The translations under genes and the position numbers were made by a program. Shown here piece after piece: positions 1 to 8,591 of a stretch of 64,000 nucleotides of DNA. This stretch comes from Saccharospirillum sp. MSK14-1 (GTDB lineage: Bacteria > Pseudomonadota > Gammaproteobacteria > Pseudomonadales > Natronospirillaceae), in contig NZ_MIES01000033.1 in assembly GCF_003054965.1 (NCBI RefSeq), forward strand, positions 1,426,001 through 1,490,000. The letters run 5' to 3'. The notes beneath the pieces are model-generated. The model saw only the letters and a program-made list of their open reading frames with translations. It searched no databases and had not been told where the DNA came from. The stretch's first letter is position 1. Every line of letters begins with the position of its first letter.

Positions 1-206
1 CGCAAATCATGGTGCAATCGCTGGGCGATTCGTCCGTCAATTTGCAAATTCGTGCCTGGGCAACGGTCGATGACTACTGGCCGTTATGGTGGGATATGCA
101 ACGCGTGGTAAAAGATGAAATTGAAGCGGCCGGTTTGACCATTCCGTTCCCGCAGCGCGATGTGCATCACTACAACACCGCGCCGGATCAGCACAAACCG
201 GGCTAA
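1..206 (+). CDS. mscS: Small-conductance mechanosensitive channel MscS, C-terminal fragment
   Basis: Only the last ~68 codons are in the window; the reading frame is open at base 1. The residues (QSLGDSSVNLQIRAWA, then YWPLWWDMQRVVKD and GLTIPFPQRDVH) match the C-terminal cytoplasmic vestibule of MscS channels, where a short alpha/beta domain ends in the conserved 'IPFPQRDVH' stretch. MscS is an inner-membrane channel that opens under membrane tension during hypo-osmotic shock. The membrane and pore helices lie upstream, outside the window. The gene ends 3 nt before the convergent transporter gene and no terminator hairpin is visible between them. The family call is firm; whether it is MscS itself or a longer homologue cannot be decided from the tail. 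Confidence 0.85.
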   Translation, partial: QIMVQSLGDSSVNLQIRAWATVDDYWPLWWDMQRVVKDEIEAAGLTIPFPQRDVHHYNTAPDQHKPG

Positions 207-209
207 GGT

Positions 210-1163
210 TTACCAGAATCGCAAGCGGCGCAGCAGTAAAAACTCCACCACGGCGATGGTGCTGAGTGCGCCGCACACAAACCAGAAGGCGGTGCTGGAT
301 TCTACGCCCGGCATGCCGCCCACGTTAATACCGAACAAACCGGTGAGAAAACTCAGCGGCAAAAACACCCCGGCGGTCACCGACAGCCAATAGGTGTTTC
401 GGTTCATCCGTTCGGCCAAATTCTGCTGCAGTTCGTCGCGAATTAATTGCACTTGCTGCAGCAGCATTTCGATGTTTTCCAGAATGCGCTGTGTGGTATC
501 GCGTTGGTTCGACAGACCCAGCCGATCCTTGTGCGACAACCATGTTTCAGATTCGCCGACGAATTCATTCAACGCGCCCACTTGCGGGCGAATAAAGCGA
601 TGCAGACGCAACAAACGGCGGTGCAACTGCGTCAGCTTCGCCAAATGCTCTTGCGGATTCGGGCCTGAGCTTTCGTCTTCAAGCACCACCAATTCGGCCT
701 CTTGCGCATCGAGCACTTCATCGATGCGACTGTTCAACGCGGCGACCAGCGTCATCAGCAGATTGCCCAGGTTTACCGGGCCATCACCGGAAGCCAAACG
801 TTCGCGGACCGACGCGACCGCTCTGAACGAATGCTTGCGCAAGGTGATCAGACCACCGTCATGCCACAAAAACCGCAACGACAGCATGTCGTCCGGCTCG
901 GCGCCTGGGTTGAGGTTGACGCCCCGCAGGTTCAGCAAAAAGCCATCACCCACTATTTCAAATCGTGGCCGAGTGTCTTCGGCCAGCAACGCCTGTTGTA
1001 TGCCATTTTGAATGCCCAGACTGTCGAGCCAGGGCACCAGATCCGGTGCGTCGCGCTGACAGTGCACCCAGCGACCGTGCAAGTTTGTCGGCAACGTTGT
1101 CTCGCGCTGGGCCGGTGTGGTGCTGAAATCCCATTGGTCGATGACAAAGGCGGCGTCAGTCAT
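210..1163 (-). CDS. zntB: CorA-family divalent metal transporter, ZntB type
   Basis: 317 aa. A cytoplasmic alpha/beta domain and long helices come first. Two C-terminal transmembrane segments follow (about residues 255-280 and 290-310), separated by the loop FGINVGGMPG. CorA magnesium channels carry GMN here; GIN is typical of the ZntB branch, which moves zinc across the inner membrane. The coiled stretch around residues 130-240 fits the stalk helices of the pentamer. It is a single gene, convergent with the upstream channel fragment and ~27 nt downstream of the end of the YbjN-like gene on the same strand. The family is certain; zinc rather than another divalent ion is inferred from the GIN motif. 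Confidence 0.85.
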   Translation of the reverse strand: MTDAAFVIDQWDFSTTPAQRETTLPTNLHGRWVHCQRDAPDLVPWLDSLGIQNGIQQALLAEDTRPRFEIVGDGFLLNLRGVNLNPGAEPDDMLSLRFLWHDGGLITLRKHSFRAVASVRERLASGDGPVNLGNLLMTLVAALNSRIDEVLDAQEAELVVLEDESSGPNPQEHLAKLTQLHRRLLRLHRFIRPQVGALNEFVGESETWLSHKDRLGLSNQRDTTQRILENIEMLLQQVQLIRDELQQNLAERMNRNTYWLSVTAGVFLPLSFLTGLFGINVGGMPGVESSTAFWFVCGALSTIAVVEFLLLRRLRFW

Positions 1164-1190
1164 GGCGTAACTTACCCTCGAATCGTTAAC

Positions 1191-1649
1191 TCAGTGCAGT
1201 GCGTCGCCATCCGGCGTATCCCTTTCCAGTTCGTCGAGCAACAGCACATCCATCTGTGTCGCATGATCCAACACCAGACGAGTGGCGCTGAGCACCTGTT
1301 CCAGATACTGAATAAAGTAGTCCGCTTCCAGACCATTGGTAGGCAAGGCACCGCTGATAACCAGGCGCGGTACATCGTCGTCATAGAGGCTGAGGCCCAC
1401 TTTAACCAGCGGGTTATCGAAGTTAATCAGCTGCATGGAGCCATGCAGTGGCAAGACAGCGGACGGTCGAACCGACAGCTCGGTCGATACAATCACCAGA
1501 CCGCTTTCCAGCAACAGCCGGCTTTCTAAGACGCCAATGTTCTCTTCGGTTTCACTCAGGTGCAGGCCGTCACAGTCCTTACAGAGGTAATAACGGATGT
1601 CTTTTTCAGCCAGCCAATCTTCGAGGGTGTCGCGATTAATCGATTTCAT
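1191..1649 (-). CDS. YbjN / CesT-like domain protein
   Basis: 152 aa, no signal peptide or membrane segment. The pattern (an N-terminal helix 'MKSINRDTLEDWLAEKDI', a strand with YLCKDCDGLHL, several beta strands, then a C-terminal helix pair ending in VLLLDELERD) resembles the compact alpha/beta fold of YbjN and type-III-chaperone-like proteins. A CxxC (YLCKDCDG) sits near the start; its role is unclear. YbjN-domain proteins are cytoplasmic and mostly of unknown function. The gene is followed on the same strand by the ZntB-type transporter, so the two may be co-transcribed. The start is a single in-frame ATG. The family assignment rests on overall pattern only. Confidence 0.5.
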   Translation of the reverse strand: MKSINRDTLEDWLAEKDIRYYLCKDCDGLHLSETEENIGVLESRLLLESGLVIVSTELSVRPSAVLPLHGSMQLINFDNPLVKVGLSLYDDDVPRLVISGALPTNGLEADYFIQYLEQVLSATRLVLDHATQMDVLLLDELERDTPDGDALH

Positions 1650-1779
1650 AATGTCCAGTTATCGTGCTTTGGGCGGCATTGTACGGCCAGCGCGGGGATT
1701 TTTCAGCCAGGCATCGAATCAAGCCGCATCTGGGGGTATCCTTGCGGCTCCGCTCACGGTGTCATTCACGGAGATCTCC

Positions 1780-2964
1780 ATGTTCAGTTCGCTGGCTACC
1801 CCTAAAGCCGATCCCATTCTGTCGCTCAGCGCCTTCTTTAAAGAAGACCCTCGCCCACACAAAATCGACCTGGGCATTGGGGTGTATCGCAACAGCGAAG
1901 GCGTTACGCCGATCATGAGCGCGGTGCGCAAAGCGATGCTGAGCCAGGCGGAAACCCAGCCAACCAAGGCGTATATTGGCTTGGCGGGGAATGAAACCTT
2001 TAACCAGGCGATGACTGATCTGCTGTTATCCGGCACGGCGTCTTACGATCGCGCCAGCGCCATTCAAACGCCCGGGGCCAGCGGTGCGCTTCGCATGCTG
2101 GCCGACCTGATTGCCAGCATCAAACCCAACACCACCGTCTGGATCAGCCGTCCCAGCTACGTGAATCACCAACCGGTGATGGAAGCCGCCGGTCTGACGG
2201 TGCGTGAATACCCCTTCTTTGATGCGCAAACCAAGCGTGTCGACGAAACCGCCATGTTGGCGCAAATTGCCGAACTCGGTCCGGATGATGTGCTGCTGTT
2301 GCACGGTTGTTGCCACAACCCGACCGGCGGCGACATCAGCCTGGAAGCCTGGCGCGAAATTGCCAACCTGGCGTTGCGCAATGGCTTTTTGCCCTTTGTC
2401 GACATTGCCTATCAGGGCTTTGGCGATGGTTTGATGGAAGACGCCGCAGGTTTGCGACTGCTGGCCGACTCTGTGCCGCAATTGCTGATCTCCACTTCGT
2501 GCTCCAAAAACTTTGGCCTTTACCGTGAACGCACCGGCGCCGCCATCATCATCGCTGACAGCAAAGAAGCCACCACCAAGGCACGCGGTCGGGCGTTGGA
2601 ATTGGCGCGCGGCACCTATTCCATGCCGCCGGATCACGGTGCGGACATTGTCGCCAACATTCTCGGCAACGAAGCGCTGAAAGCCGAATGGCTGGACGAA
2701 TTGGCGAGCATGAACCAGCGCATCAACCGCTTGCGCGAACAGCTCACTCTGACCTTCCGCGAACAAAGCGACAGTCAGCGCTTCGATTATTTCAGTGAGC
2801 ACCGCGGCATGTTTTCAGTCACCGGTCTGGATAACGACCAGATCGCCGCCTTGCGCAACGATCATGGTGTTTATGTGGTGGGCGGCGGCCGGGTGAATGT
2901 GGCCGGGATGAAAGAAAGCGATATTCCAGCTGTGGTAAACGCCTTCCTCGCCGTCAACGCTTAA
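1780..2964 (+). CDS. tyrB: Aromatic/aspartate aminotransferase, class I PLP-dependent
   Basis: 394 aa from the ATG preceded by GGAG; the open frame extends upstream but without family-like sequence. Class Ia aminotransferases move the amino group between aspartate, tyrosine or phenylalanine and 2-oxoglutarate. The N-terminus (DPILSLSAFFKEDPRPHKIDLG), IGVYRN, HGCCHNPTGGD and the PLP-lysine segment STSCSKNFGLYRERTGA are all diagnostic of the AspC/TyrB subgroup. The second Cys in HGCCHNPTG is typical. The gene stands alone, 130 nt from the YbjN-like gene and convergent with the radical SAM gene. The sequence does not separate AspC from TyrB, so the symbol is a best guess. Confidence 0.88.
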   Translation: MFSSLATPKADPILSLSAFFKEDPRPHKIDLGIGVYRNSEGVTPIMSAVRKAMLSQAETQPTKAYIGLAGNETFNQAMTDLLLSGTASYDRASAIQTPGASGALRMLADLIASIKPNTTVWISRPSYVNHQPVMEAAGLTVREYPFFDAQTKRVDETAMLAQIAELGPDDVLLLHGCCHNPTGGDISLEAWREIANLALRNGFLPFVDIAYQGFGDGLMEDAAGLRLLADSVPQLLISTSCSKNFGLYRERTGAAIIIADSKEATTKARGRALELARGTYSMPPDHGADIVANILGNEALKAEWLDELASMNQRINRLREQLTLTFREQSDSQRFDYFSEHRGMFSVTGLDNDQIAALRNDHGVYVVGGGRVNVAGMKESDIPAVVNAFLAVNA

Positions 2965-2972
2965 GCGACGGC

Positions 2973-4049
2973 TTAAATCAGATCGAGCTGGCCTCCGCCC
3001 CAGCGCCGGAACACATCGGTGCGCAATGCGGGCGGTTCGATCTGGTTCAACCCCAACTGACGACAGGCGCGTTTAAAGCGCTGACTGAGCAAGTCGGCGT
3101 ACACACCCTGACCGCGCATGCGTTTACCAAAAGCCCCCTCGTACACCTTACCGCCGCGCATATCGCGGATGCGCGCCATCACATGCTCGGCGCGGTCCGG
3201 GTAGTGGCGCTGTAACCAGTCTTCGAACAATTCGGCTATTTCCAGCGGCAGCCGCAGCAGTATCCAGCCCGCTTGCTGGGCACCCGCACCGACAGCCGCC
3301 TCGAGCAGCGCTTCCATTTCGGCGTCGTTGATAAATGGAATCATCGGCGCCAGCAATACGCTCGTCGGTACACCCGCAGCGGTGAGCTCGCGCACCACCT
3401 TTAAGCGCGTTGCCGGTGACGCCGCGCGCGGTTCCAGACGGCGCTTTAAGTCGTTATCCAGCGTGGTCAGACTGACGCTCACGCTGCACAAACCATCGGC
3501 GGCCAGCTCGGCCAGCAGGTCCAGATCGCGCAGGATCAATCCACCTTTGGTGATAATCGTCACCGGGTGGCGATAGTCGCGCATCACTTCCAGCAGTTCG
3601 CGCGTGATCCGGCGCTGCTTTTCCAGTGGCTGATAGGCGTCGGTGTTCATGCCCAGTGCAATCGGTTTGCACCGGTAACCGGGTTTATCGAAGGCTTCAC
3701 GCAAGCGATCGGCGGCGCCGGTTTTAGCGATCAGACGGGTTTCAAAATCGAGCCCGGGCGAAAAATCCCAGTAGGCGTGTGTGGGTCGGGCAAAGCAATA
3801 GATGCAGCCGTGCTCGCAGCCGCGATACGGGTTAATGGATTGCTCAAAAGGCACATCCGGCGATTGATTGGTGCTGATGATGGTGCGCACCTTTTCATCG
3901 TCAACCTGGGTGGCCAGGCTGTCGGGCACAAGGTCGTCATCCGGGTCCAGCGGCCACTCATCGCTGGCGGTTTCGATGCGTTGCCGGTGAAAACGATTGG
4001 CCGGTTGGGCTCCGGTGCCACGGGTTTTGACGCGATGGTCGGCAGACAT
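2973..4049 (-). CDS. PA0069-family radical SAM protein (spore photoproduct lyase-like)
   Basis: 358 aa. The radical SAM cluster ligands are in SINPYRGCEHGCIYCFARPT (CxxxCxxC), followed by the family's THAYWDFSPGLDFET and a TIM-barrel half with ITKGGLILRDLDLL. This is the Rv2578c/PA0069 family, related to spore photoproduct lyase and often called SplB-like; no substrate is proven. A near-perfect LexA box lies about 50 nt upstream of the start. That fits an SOS-controlled role in DNA damage and agrees with my recollection that PA0069 of Pseudomonas aeruginosa belongs to the LexA regulon. The N-terminal ~60 residues are polar and probably flexible. Confidence 0.85.
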   Translation of the reverse strand: MSADHRVKTRGTGAQPANRFHRQRIETASDEWPLDPDDDLVPDSLATQVDDEKVRTIISTNQSPDVPFEQSINPYRGCEHGCIYCFARPTHAYWDFSPGLDFETRLIAKTGAADRLREAFDKPGYRCKPIALGMNTDAYQPLEKQRRITRELLEVMRDYRHPVTIITKGGLILRDLDLLAELAADGLCSVSVSLTTLDNDLKRRLEPRAASPATRLKVVRELTAAGVPTSVLLAPMIPFINDAEMEALLEAAVGAGAQQAGWILLRLPLEIAELFEDWLQRHYPDRAEHVMARIRDMRGGKVYEGAFGKRMRGQGVYADLLSQRFKRACRQLGLNQIEPPALRTDVFRRWGGGQLDLI

Positions 4050-4096
4050 GGTGTCGCACTCTTGCGGGTCAGTCAGGTGCGAATACTGCCATCAAT

Positions 4097-4116
4097 AACT
4101 GTTTATTTGTACAGTA
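4097..4116. promoter_or_regulatory. LexA (SOS) box between radical SAM and VanZ-like genes
   Basis: The bases aaCTGTttatttgtACAGta contain CTGT-N8-ACAG at 4099-4114 with an AT-rich centre and matching flanks, very close to the E. coli/Pseudomonas LexA consensus. It lies 48 nt upstream of the radical SAM start on the minus strand and about 80 nt upstream of the divergent VanZ-like gene, so it could control either or both. It is seen by eye; binding is inferred. Confidence 0.8.
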
Positions 4117-4195
4117 TTTTAACGAATACCAGCGCCGATATAAGACAAGCGTGTTGGTGTACAACGCACCACTCGACAGGCATAGTGGCGCCTTC

Positions 4196-5128
4196 GTGTC
4201 CGACCTGAACCAAGTCCTGATGTCCGTCTTCTCCTGGATCTATAAGTGGGGGCTGACCGCCCTGTTGCTGATCGGCCTGCCGTTTCTGTTTATGGAAGGC
4301 CCGCTCAGCCGTGACGAAGCGCTCGACCGCGCGCTTTGGGATTTAGGTCATATTCTCTATTTCGCACTGGCCATTGCCGCCTTGCGCTCCCGTCTGGATA
4401 TGCGCACCTGGCCGCACTGGCTGGCGATCAGTCTGGCGGTCTTTATCATCAGCATCATGCTCGAATACCTGCGTTATGACGTCGGTCATCAGCAAGACTG
4501 GAGCGACATTGAGCGCAACCTGATCGGCGCCTGGCTGGGTATCTTCTGGCTCAATCGTGGCACGCCACAAATCTGGACCGGCCGTTTTATTGCCTCGGGC
4601 TTGTTCGCTCATCAACTCAGTGTCGTGATTCTGGCCGCGCTGACGCTGTACCGGCTGGATGCGCAGTTGCCGCGACTGGGCAGTTTCGAAAACGATTATG
4701 AACTGGGATGGTGGCAAGGACCGGTCAGCCTCAGTGAGGAACGGGCCTGGCAGGGTCGGCGCAGTCTGGCGGTGGAACTGGAGCCGGATGAATACCACAG
4801 CGCGCGGATGGTCACTCCGCCGCGTGACTGGTCGGCTTACAACCGACTGTCGATGGCTATCTACAACCCCAAGCTGACGCCACTGACGTTGACGGTGCGC
4901 ATTGACGATCACAACAGCCTCGACAGCAATGTCGCCTTCGGGCAACGCTTTAACGAGAGTTTTATCGTCGAATTCGGCTGGAATCTGGTGCAGATTCCGT
5001 TGCACCCGCCCGAAGATTACAACGGCGAACAACTGATCAATTTAAGCGACATCGCCCGGCTGGAAATCTTCGCGGTCGACATGATTCAGCCGCGCCGCAT
5101 TCACCTCGATCAACTGCGCCTGGAGTGA
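4196..5128 (+). CDS. VanZ-like membrane protein with C-terminal beta-sandwich domain
   Basis: About 310 aa. The N-terminal third carries several hydrophobic segments (WIYKWGLTALLLIGLPFLF, DLGHILYFALAIAAL, HWLAISLAVFIISIMLEYLR, then ASGLFAHQLSVVILAALTL). The spacing and a polar 'E..R..D' segment after helix 3 recall VanZ-family proteins. The remainder, from about residue 165, is soluble and beta-rich (ELGWWQGPVSLSEERAWQG, SLAVELEP, YNRLSMAIYNP, FIVEFGWNLVQIPL), like a CBM/CIA30-type jelly-roll facing the periplasm. Function is unknown. Start choice is uncertain: GTG 4151, GTG 4196 and ATG 4220 are in frame and none has a clear Shine-Dalgarno. It is divergent from the SOS-box radical SAM gene. 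Confidence 0.6.
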   Translation: MSDLNQVLMSVFSWIYKWGLTALLLIGLPFLFMEGPLSRDEALDRALWDLGHILYFALAIAALRSRLDMRTWPHWLAISLAVFIISIMLEYLRYDVGHQQDWSDIERNLIGAWLGIFWLNRGTPQIWTGRFIASGLFAHQLSVVILAALTLYRLDAQLPRLGSFENDYELGWWQGPVSLSEERAWQGRRSLAVELEPDEYHSARMVTPPRDWSAYNRLSMAIYNPKLTPLTLTVRIDDHNSLDSNVAFGQRFNESFIVEFGWNLVQIPLHPPEDYNGEQLINLSDIARLEIFAVDMIQPRRIHLDQLRLE

Positions 5129-6016
5129 TCAGCCCGCCCGTTCCAGGCGCTGCTGACACAACGCAATAAAATCACGCGCCAGCGCCGAAGGGTCGCGGTC
5201 GCGACGGTGAAACAAACCCACTTGGCGCTCTATGCGCGCAAACTCAAACTCCCGTAACGCCCGGAAATGCCGGATGCGCGGTAACTGCCGCGCCATTTCG
5301 GTACTCAGATAGCCCACCGCCAAACCGCGATCGATCAAATCCAGGCGCACATTCAAACTGCTGATTTGCCAGATCATGCGGAAGCGGTCGCGCAGTTTAT
5401 CCTGATAGGGCCGCTGATCCGGCTCATCCAGTGACGACACCACCAGCGGAATGCGCTCGACATCGGCCAGGGTCATGCGAGGTCGGTGCAGCGGATGCGT
5501 CGGGCTGATCATCAGCAGACGTTCTTCTTCATAGAGCGGCCAGCATTCAAAACGATCCATACGCGTCTGAAACGGCCCCAGCCCCAACTCCACCTCACCG
5601 CTGAGCACGGCCGAGACGATGGCGCGCGAGGGTTGCTCCACCAGTCGCAGCCGGGCTTCCGGCCAACGACCCGCCAAGGCCGCAATCAGATCGGCCCCGG
5701 CAAAGCGGTTGGTGGTGCTGTCGATGCCCACGCTCAGTTGCTGGTCGCGGCCGTGCGCCAGACGTTCCATTTCGGCCAACAGCGCGTGCTCGCGCTGCAA
5801 CTGATCATCGACGTAGCGATACAGCCGCCGCCCGGCACGAGTCAGGCGAATCGGCCGGTCACGCACCACCAGCGCCTGGTCAAGCTTGGTTTCCAGCTGC
5901 TTGATTGCCTGACTGACCGCCGACTGACTCAGGCTGACATCGGCCGCCGCTGCCCGGAAGCCACCAAAACGGGCGACGGCGTGGAAGATGCGCATTTCGC
6001 TGCTTTCCAATCTCAT
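5129..6016 (-). CDS. LysR-family transcriptional regulator
   Basis: 295 aa. The N-terminal winged helix-turn-helix is clear (MRIFHAVARFGGFRAAAADV, then SQSAVSQAIKQLETKLDQ), followed by a linker helix and a periplasmic-binding-like effector domain of about 200 residues. LysR regulators usually control a divergent neighbour in response to a small co-inducer. Here the start is 111 nt from the start of the divergent citrate synthase homologue, so that gene is the likely target. The intergenic segment 6017-6062 is AT-rich and contains TTAA-N11-TTAA, compatible with LysR half-sites. The effector is not predictable. Confidence 0.9.
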   Translation of the reverse strand: MRLESSEMRIFHAVARFGGFRAAAADVSLSQSAVSQAIKQLETKLDQALVVRDRPIRLTRAGRRLYRYVDDQLQREHALLAEMERLAHGRDQQLSVGIDSTTNRFAGADLIAALAGRWPEARLRLVEQPSRAIVSAVLSGEVELGLGPFQTRMDRFECWPLYEEERLLMISPTHPLHRPRMTLADVERIPLVVSSLDEPDQRPYQDKLRDRFRMIWQISSLNVRLDLIDRGLAVGYLSTEMARQLPRIRHFRALREFEFARIERQVGLFHRRDRDPSALARDFIALCQQRLERAG

Positions 6017-6127
6017 GATAAGTCTGACTGATCATCAATTTATTAAGTTTAATTAGATTAACAACGGTCGCGGCCCTTTAATAGCGCCATCCCAAAACCC
6101 CCGAACTCCGAATGAGAGGAGGCTGTC

Positions 6128-7231
6128 ATGAGCAGCGAAATCAATGCAGGCCTGGAAGGCGTGATTGTTGGCCAGACCGCACTGTCGAATGTGGAAGGCG
6201 AGATAGGCCGCCTGACCTACCGCGGCGAAACCATCGAGCAACTGGTAGAGCGGGATTTTCCAGCCGTGGTGATGTGGCTGATGACCGGCGAATGGATCAG
6301 CGCCGACGCCTGTCGCGAACTCGATCTGTGGCTGGCCGGCGAAGCCGAACTCGGTGCCATTGAAACCCGGGTACTGGAACAGCTGTCCCGAGATACGCAC
6401 CCGATGACCGTGCTGCAGGCGCTGATGCCGCTGCACGATGATCAGCCGCATCACGCTGCCCCGTCCTGGCTTAACAGCGACTTTGTACCTGGCCTGGTAC
6501 TCGGCGCACGTCTCAATGCGGCGGTTCGCGTCTGGCATAACCTGGGCACTCAGGGCACGGTATTCGCGCTGCCCGACAACCTGGGTTTTCTGGAAAAACT
6601 GCTCTATGGCATCAACCGCAGTGCGCCCTCCGCCGAGGCCTTGCAAGCCCTCAACACCACCCAGATTCTGCAACTCGACCACAGCTACAACGCCGGTACC
6701 TTTGCCGGTCGCGTGGTTGCCAGCACCCAGGCGCGACTGGCGGCCAGCCTGACGGGCAGCCTCGGCGCTTTGTCCGGCCCGCTGCACGGCGGCGCCGATG
6801 AAGCAGCGGTGATGATGGCCAAAGAGATCGGCTCCGCCGGCAAAGCCGACGCCTGGGTGCGCGATGCCATGGACAAGAAGATCAAGATCATGGGCATGGG
6901 CCACCGCGAATACAAAGCGTTGGATCCGCGCGCGGCCATCCTGAAGCCGATGGCGCGTCAATTCTGTGCCGGCACCGAATGGGAAGGTTTGATGGAGACA
7001 CTGGTCGCCGTGGAAGACAGCTGCCAGGCGGTGTTTGCCGATAAGGGCAAAGAAATTTACGCCAATCTGGAATTCTATAAAGGCGCGGTTTATCTGGCGC
7101 TGGGCATTCCTGAGCAGTATTTCACCGCCCTGTTTGCAGCCAGCCGAGTGTTCGGCTGGGTATCGCATTATCAGGAATTCAATCAGGACCCGCGTTTGAT
7201 CCGGCCGCGCGCCGACTACGTCGGTCGTTAA
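6128..7231 (+). CDS. Citrate synthase / 2-methylcitrate synthase family, atypical
   Basis: 367 aa with a strong SD (GAGGAGG). Citrate synthases condense an acyl-CoA with oxaloacetate. The GPLHGGA (His220) and GMGHREYKALDPRA (His259) motifs are present. The catalytic Asp, normally in a 'V-D-F-Y-S-G' context, is replaced by Glu315 (ANLEFYKGA), and the usual DHE.NAS reads DHSYNAG. The enzyme may be a slower citrate synthase, a methylcitrate synthase or a member using another acyl-CoA. No lactylisomerase, aconitase or prpB neighbours are present, so a propionate pathway is not supported by context. The divergent LysR gene is the likely regulator. Confidence 0.8.
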   Translation: MSSEINAGLEGVIVGQTALSNVEGEIGRLTYRGETIEQLVERDFPAVVMWLMTGEWISADACRELDLWLAGEAELGAIETRVLEQLSRDTHPMTVLQALMPLHDDQPHHAAPSWLNSDFVPGLVLGARLNAAVRVWHNLGTQGTVFALPDNLGFLEKLLYGINRSAPSAEALQALNTTQILQLDHSYNAGTFAGRVVASTQARLAASLTGSLGALSGPLHGGADEAAVMMAKEIGSAGKADAWVRDAMDKKIKIMGMGHREYKALDPRAAILKPMARQFCAGTEWEGLMETLVAVEDSCQAVFADKGKEIYANLEFYKGAVYLALGIPEQYFTALFAASRVFGWVSHYQEFNQDPRLIRPRADYVGR

Positions 7232-8115
7232 ACAACCGGCGCTTTCGGCGCCCGCAAACGCAACAGGCGTGTGGTAATGGCCGTCCCCAACAGGGTGATG
7301 GCCATGCCAATCAACACCTGAACGCTGAGCACTTCACCCAGAATCAAATAGCCCCAGGCCAAGGCACTGACCGGTACCAGAAATGTCACCGTCGAGGTCG
7401 CCGTCGCACCCGCACTGGCCAGCAGCTGGAAATAAAAGAAGAACGCCAGTGCGGTACTGAACACCGCCAGCGCCAGCACATTGCCCCAGGCCATCAGCGA
7501 TGGCGGTGTTTCCGGCCACAGCAAAACGCCAGGGATCAGCAGAATTAACGCCGACATCAGCGTGGAACCACTGGCCACTACCTGGGCGGGTAAGTGCGAC
7601 AACCGCGCTTTGGAGAAGTTACCGGCAATGCCGTAACTGAAGGTCGCCCCCAACGCCGCCAGAATCGACCAGCCATCCCCACCGGTGGAAAAATCCAGCC
7701 GATTGGCCGACAACACATAGACCCCGACAAAGGCGATCGCCAAGCCCAGATACTGCTGCTTCTGTACCGGCGTCGCGAATAAGGCCGCGCCGAGCAACGC
7801 CGTAAAGAGCGGCGTCGTGGCGTTAATCAGCGACGTAAAACCGGCTTCCAGACTGAGCGTGGCCCAAGCCAGCAAACTGAACGGAAGCACATGGTTGGAC
7901 AGCGACAACACCGTCAGCCGGCCGACATGCTGCCAAAACAGTTCACGATAACGACGCACCGTAAACAGCGGCAATAACACCAGCGCCGCGACACTCATGC
8001 GAATAAAGATCAGCGATACCGCACCAAACTCGGGGGCGGCAATGCGCATAAACAGAAAAGACACGCCCCAGAGCGTGGACAGCAACAACAGCCGACCGGT
8101 ATCGATGGCAGACAT
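7228..8115 (-). CDS. EamA/DMT-family transporter
   Basis: 295 aa and almost entirely hydrophobic, with about ten transmembrane segments as two five-helix EamA repeats. The N-terminal signature LLLLSTLWGVSFLFMRIAAPEFGA and a central FVGVYVLSANR loop are typical of RhaT/YdcZ-like drug/metabolite exporters. Substrates in this family range from amino acids to purines and cannot be read from sequence. The start has a GAGGAG site. The stop overlaps the end of the convergent citrate synthase gene by 4 nt. hisI lies just upstream on the same strand with a 45-nt gap. Confidence 0.87.
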   Translation of the reverse strand: MSAIDTGRLLLLSTLWGVSFLFMRIAAPEFGAVSLIFIRMSVAALVLLPLFTVRRYRELFWQHVGRLTVLSLSNHVLPFSLLAWATLSLEAGFTSLINATTPLFTALLGAALFATPVQKQQYLGLAIAFVGVYVLSANRLDFSTGGDGWSILAALGATFSYGIAGNFSKARLSHLPAQVVASGSTLMSALILLIPGVLLWPETPPSLMAWGNVLALAVFSTALAFFFYFQLLASAGATATSTVTFLVPVSALAWGYLILGEVLSVQVLIGMAITLLGTAITTRLLRLRAPKAPVV

Positions 8116-8160
8116 CAGAACTCCTCAGCAACGCCAGCAGGCGTGCGATCAAAGACGGCG

Positions 8161-8571
8161 TTAACGACCCGAAGCAGGGTCGGTGAGGATGCGCGCTCCC
8201 TGGGCATCGAGGGAAATGTAGAAGCAATCGCGACGGTCAGTGTGGCAAGCGGGGCCTTGCTGATCGACCAGCAGCAGCAACGCATCGCCGTCGCAATCGA
8301 TGCGCAGTTCACGCAACCGTTGACGGTGACCGGAGGATTCACCCTTACGCCAATAGGTCTGACGCGAGCGTGACCAGTAGCAGACCTGACCGGTTTGCAG
8401 GGACTCGATGATGCTGTCGCGGTTCATCCAGGCGAGCATCAGCACTTCGCCGCTATCGTGCTGCTGGGCAATGGCCGGTACCAGACCATCGTCGTTGTAA
8501 CGCAACTGGTCGAGCACCTCGGTCAGCGACAAGGTTGTGCCTGCCGAAGCGGCTTCCCATTCTTTAAACAT
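8161..8571 (-). CDS. hisI: Phosphoribosyl-AMP cyclohydrolase
   Basis: About 136 aa, standalone HisI without the HisE fusion. It opens the adenine ring of PR-AMP in the third step of histidine synthesis, in the cytoplasm. Visible family motifs are MLAWMNRDSI, CYWSRSRQTYWRKGESSGH, the metal-binding DCDGDALL and GPACHTDRRDCFY with its Cys and His ligands. ATG 8571 is preferred because GGA lies about 6 nt upstream; a TTG at 8583 would add four residues. No other his gene is in the window, so it is genetically isolated here. Confidence 0.92.
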   Translation of the reverse strand: MFKEWEAASAGTTLSLTEVLDQLRYNDDGLVPAIAQQHDSGEVLMLAWMNRDSIIESLQTGQVCYWSRSRQTYWRKGESSGHRQRLRELRIDCDGDALLLLVDQQGPACHTDRRDCFYISLDAQGARILTDPASGR

Positions 8572-8591
8572 GAATTGTTCCAAAGCGGTGA

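Noticed and set aside
6053-7168. 371-aa minus-strand frame opposite the citrate synthase
   Set aside because: Composition is that of an antisense shadow (many His, Gln, Gly) and the plus-strand gene is clear.
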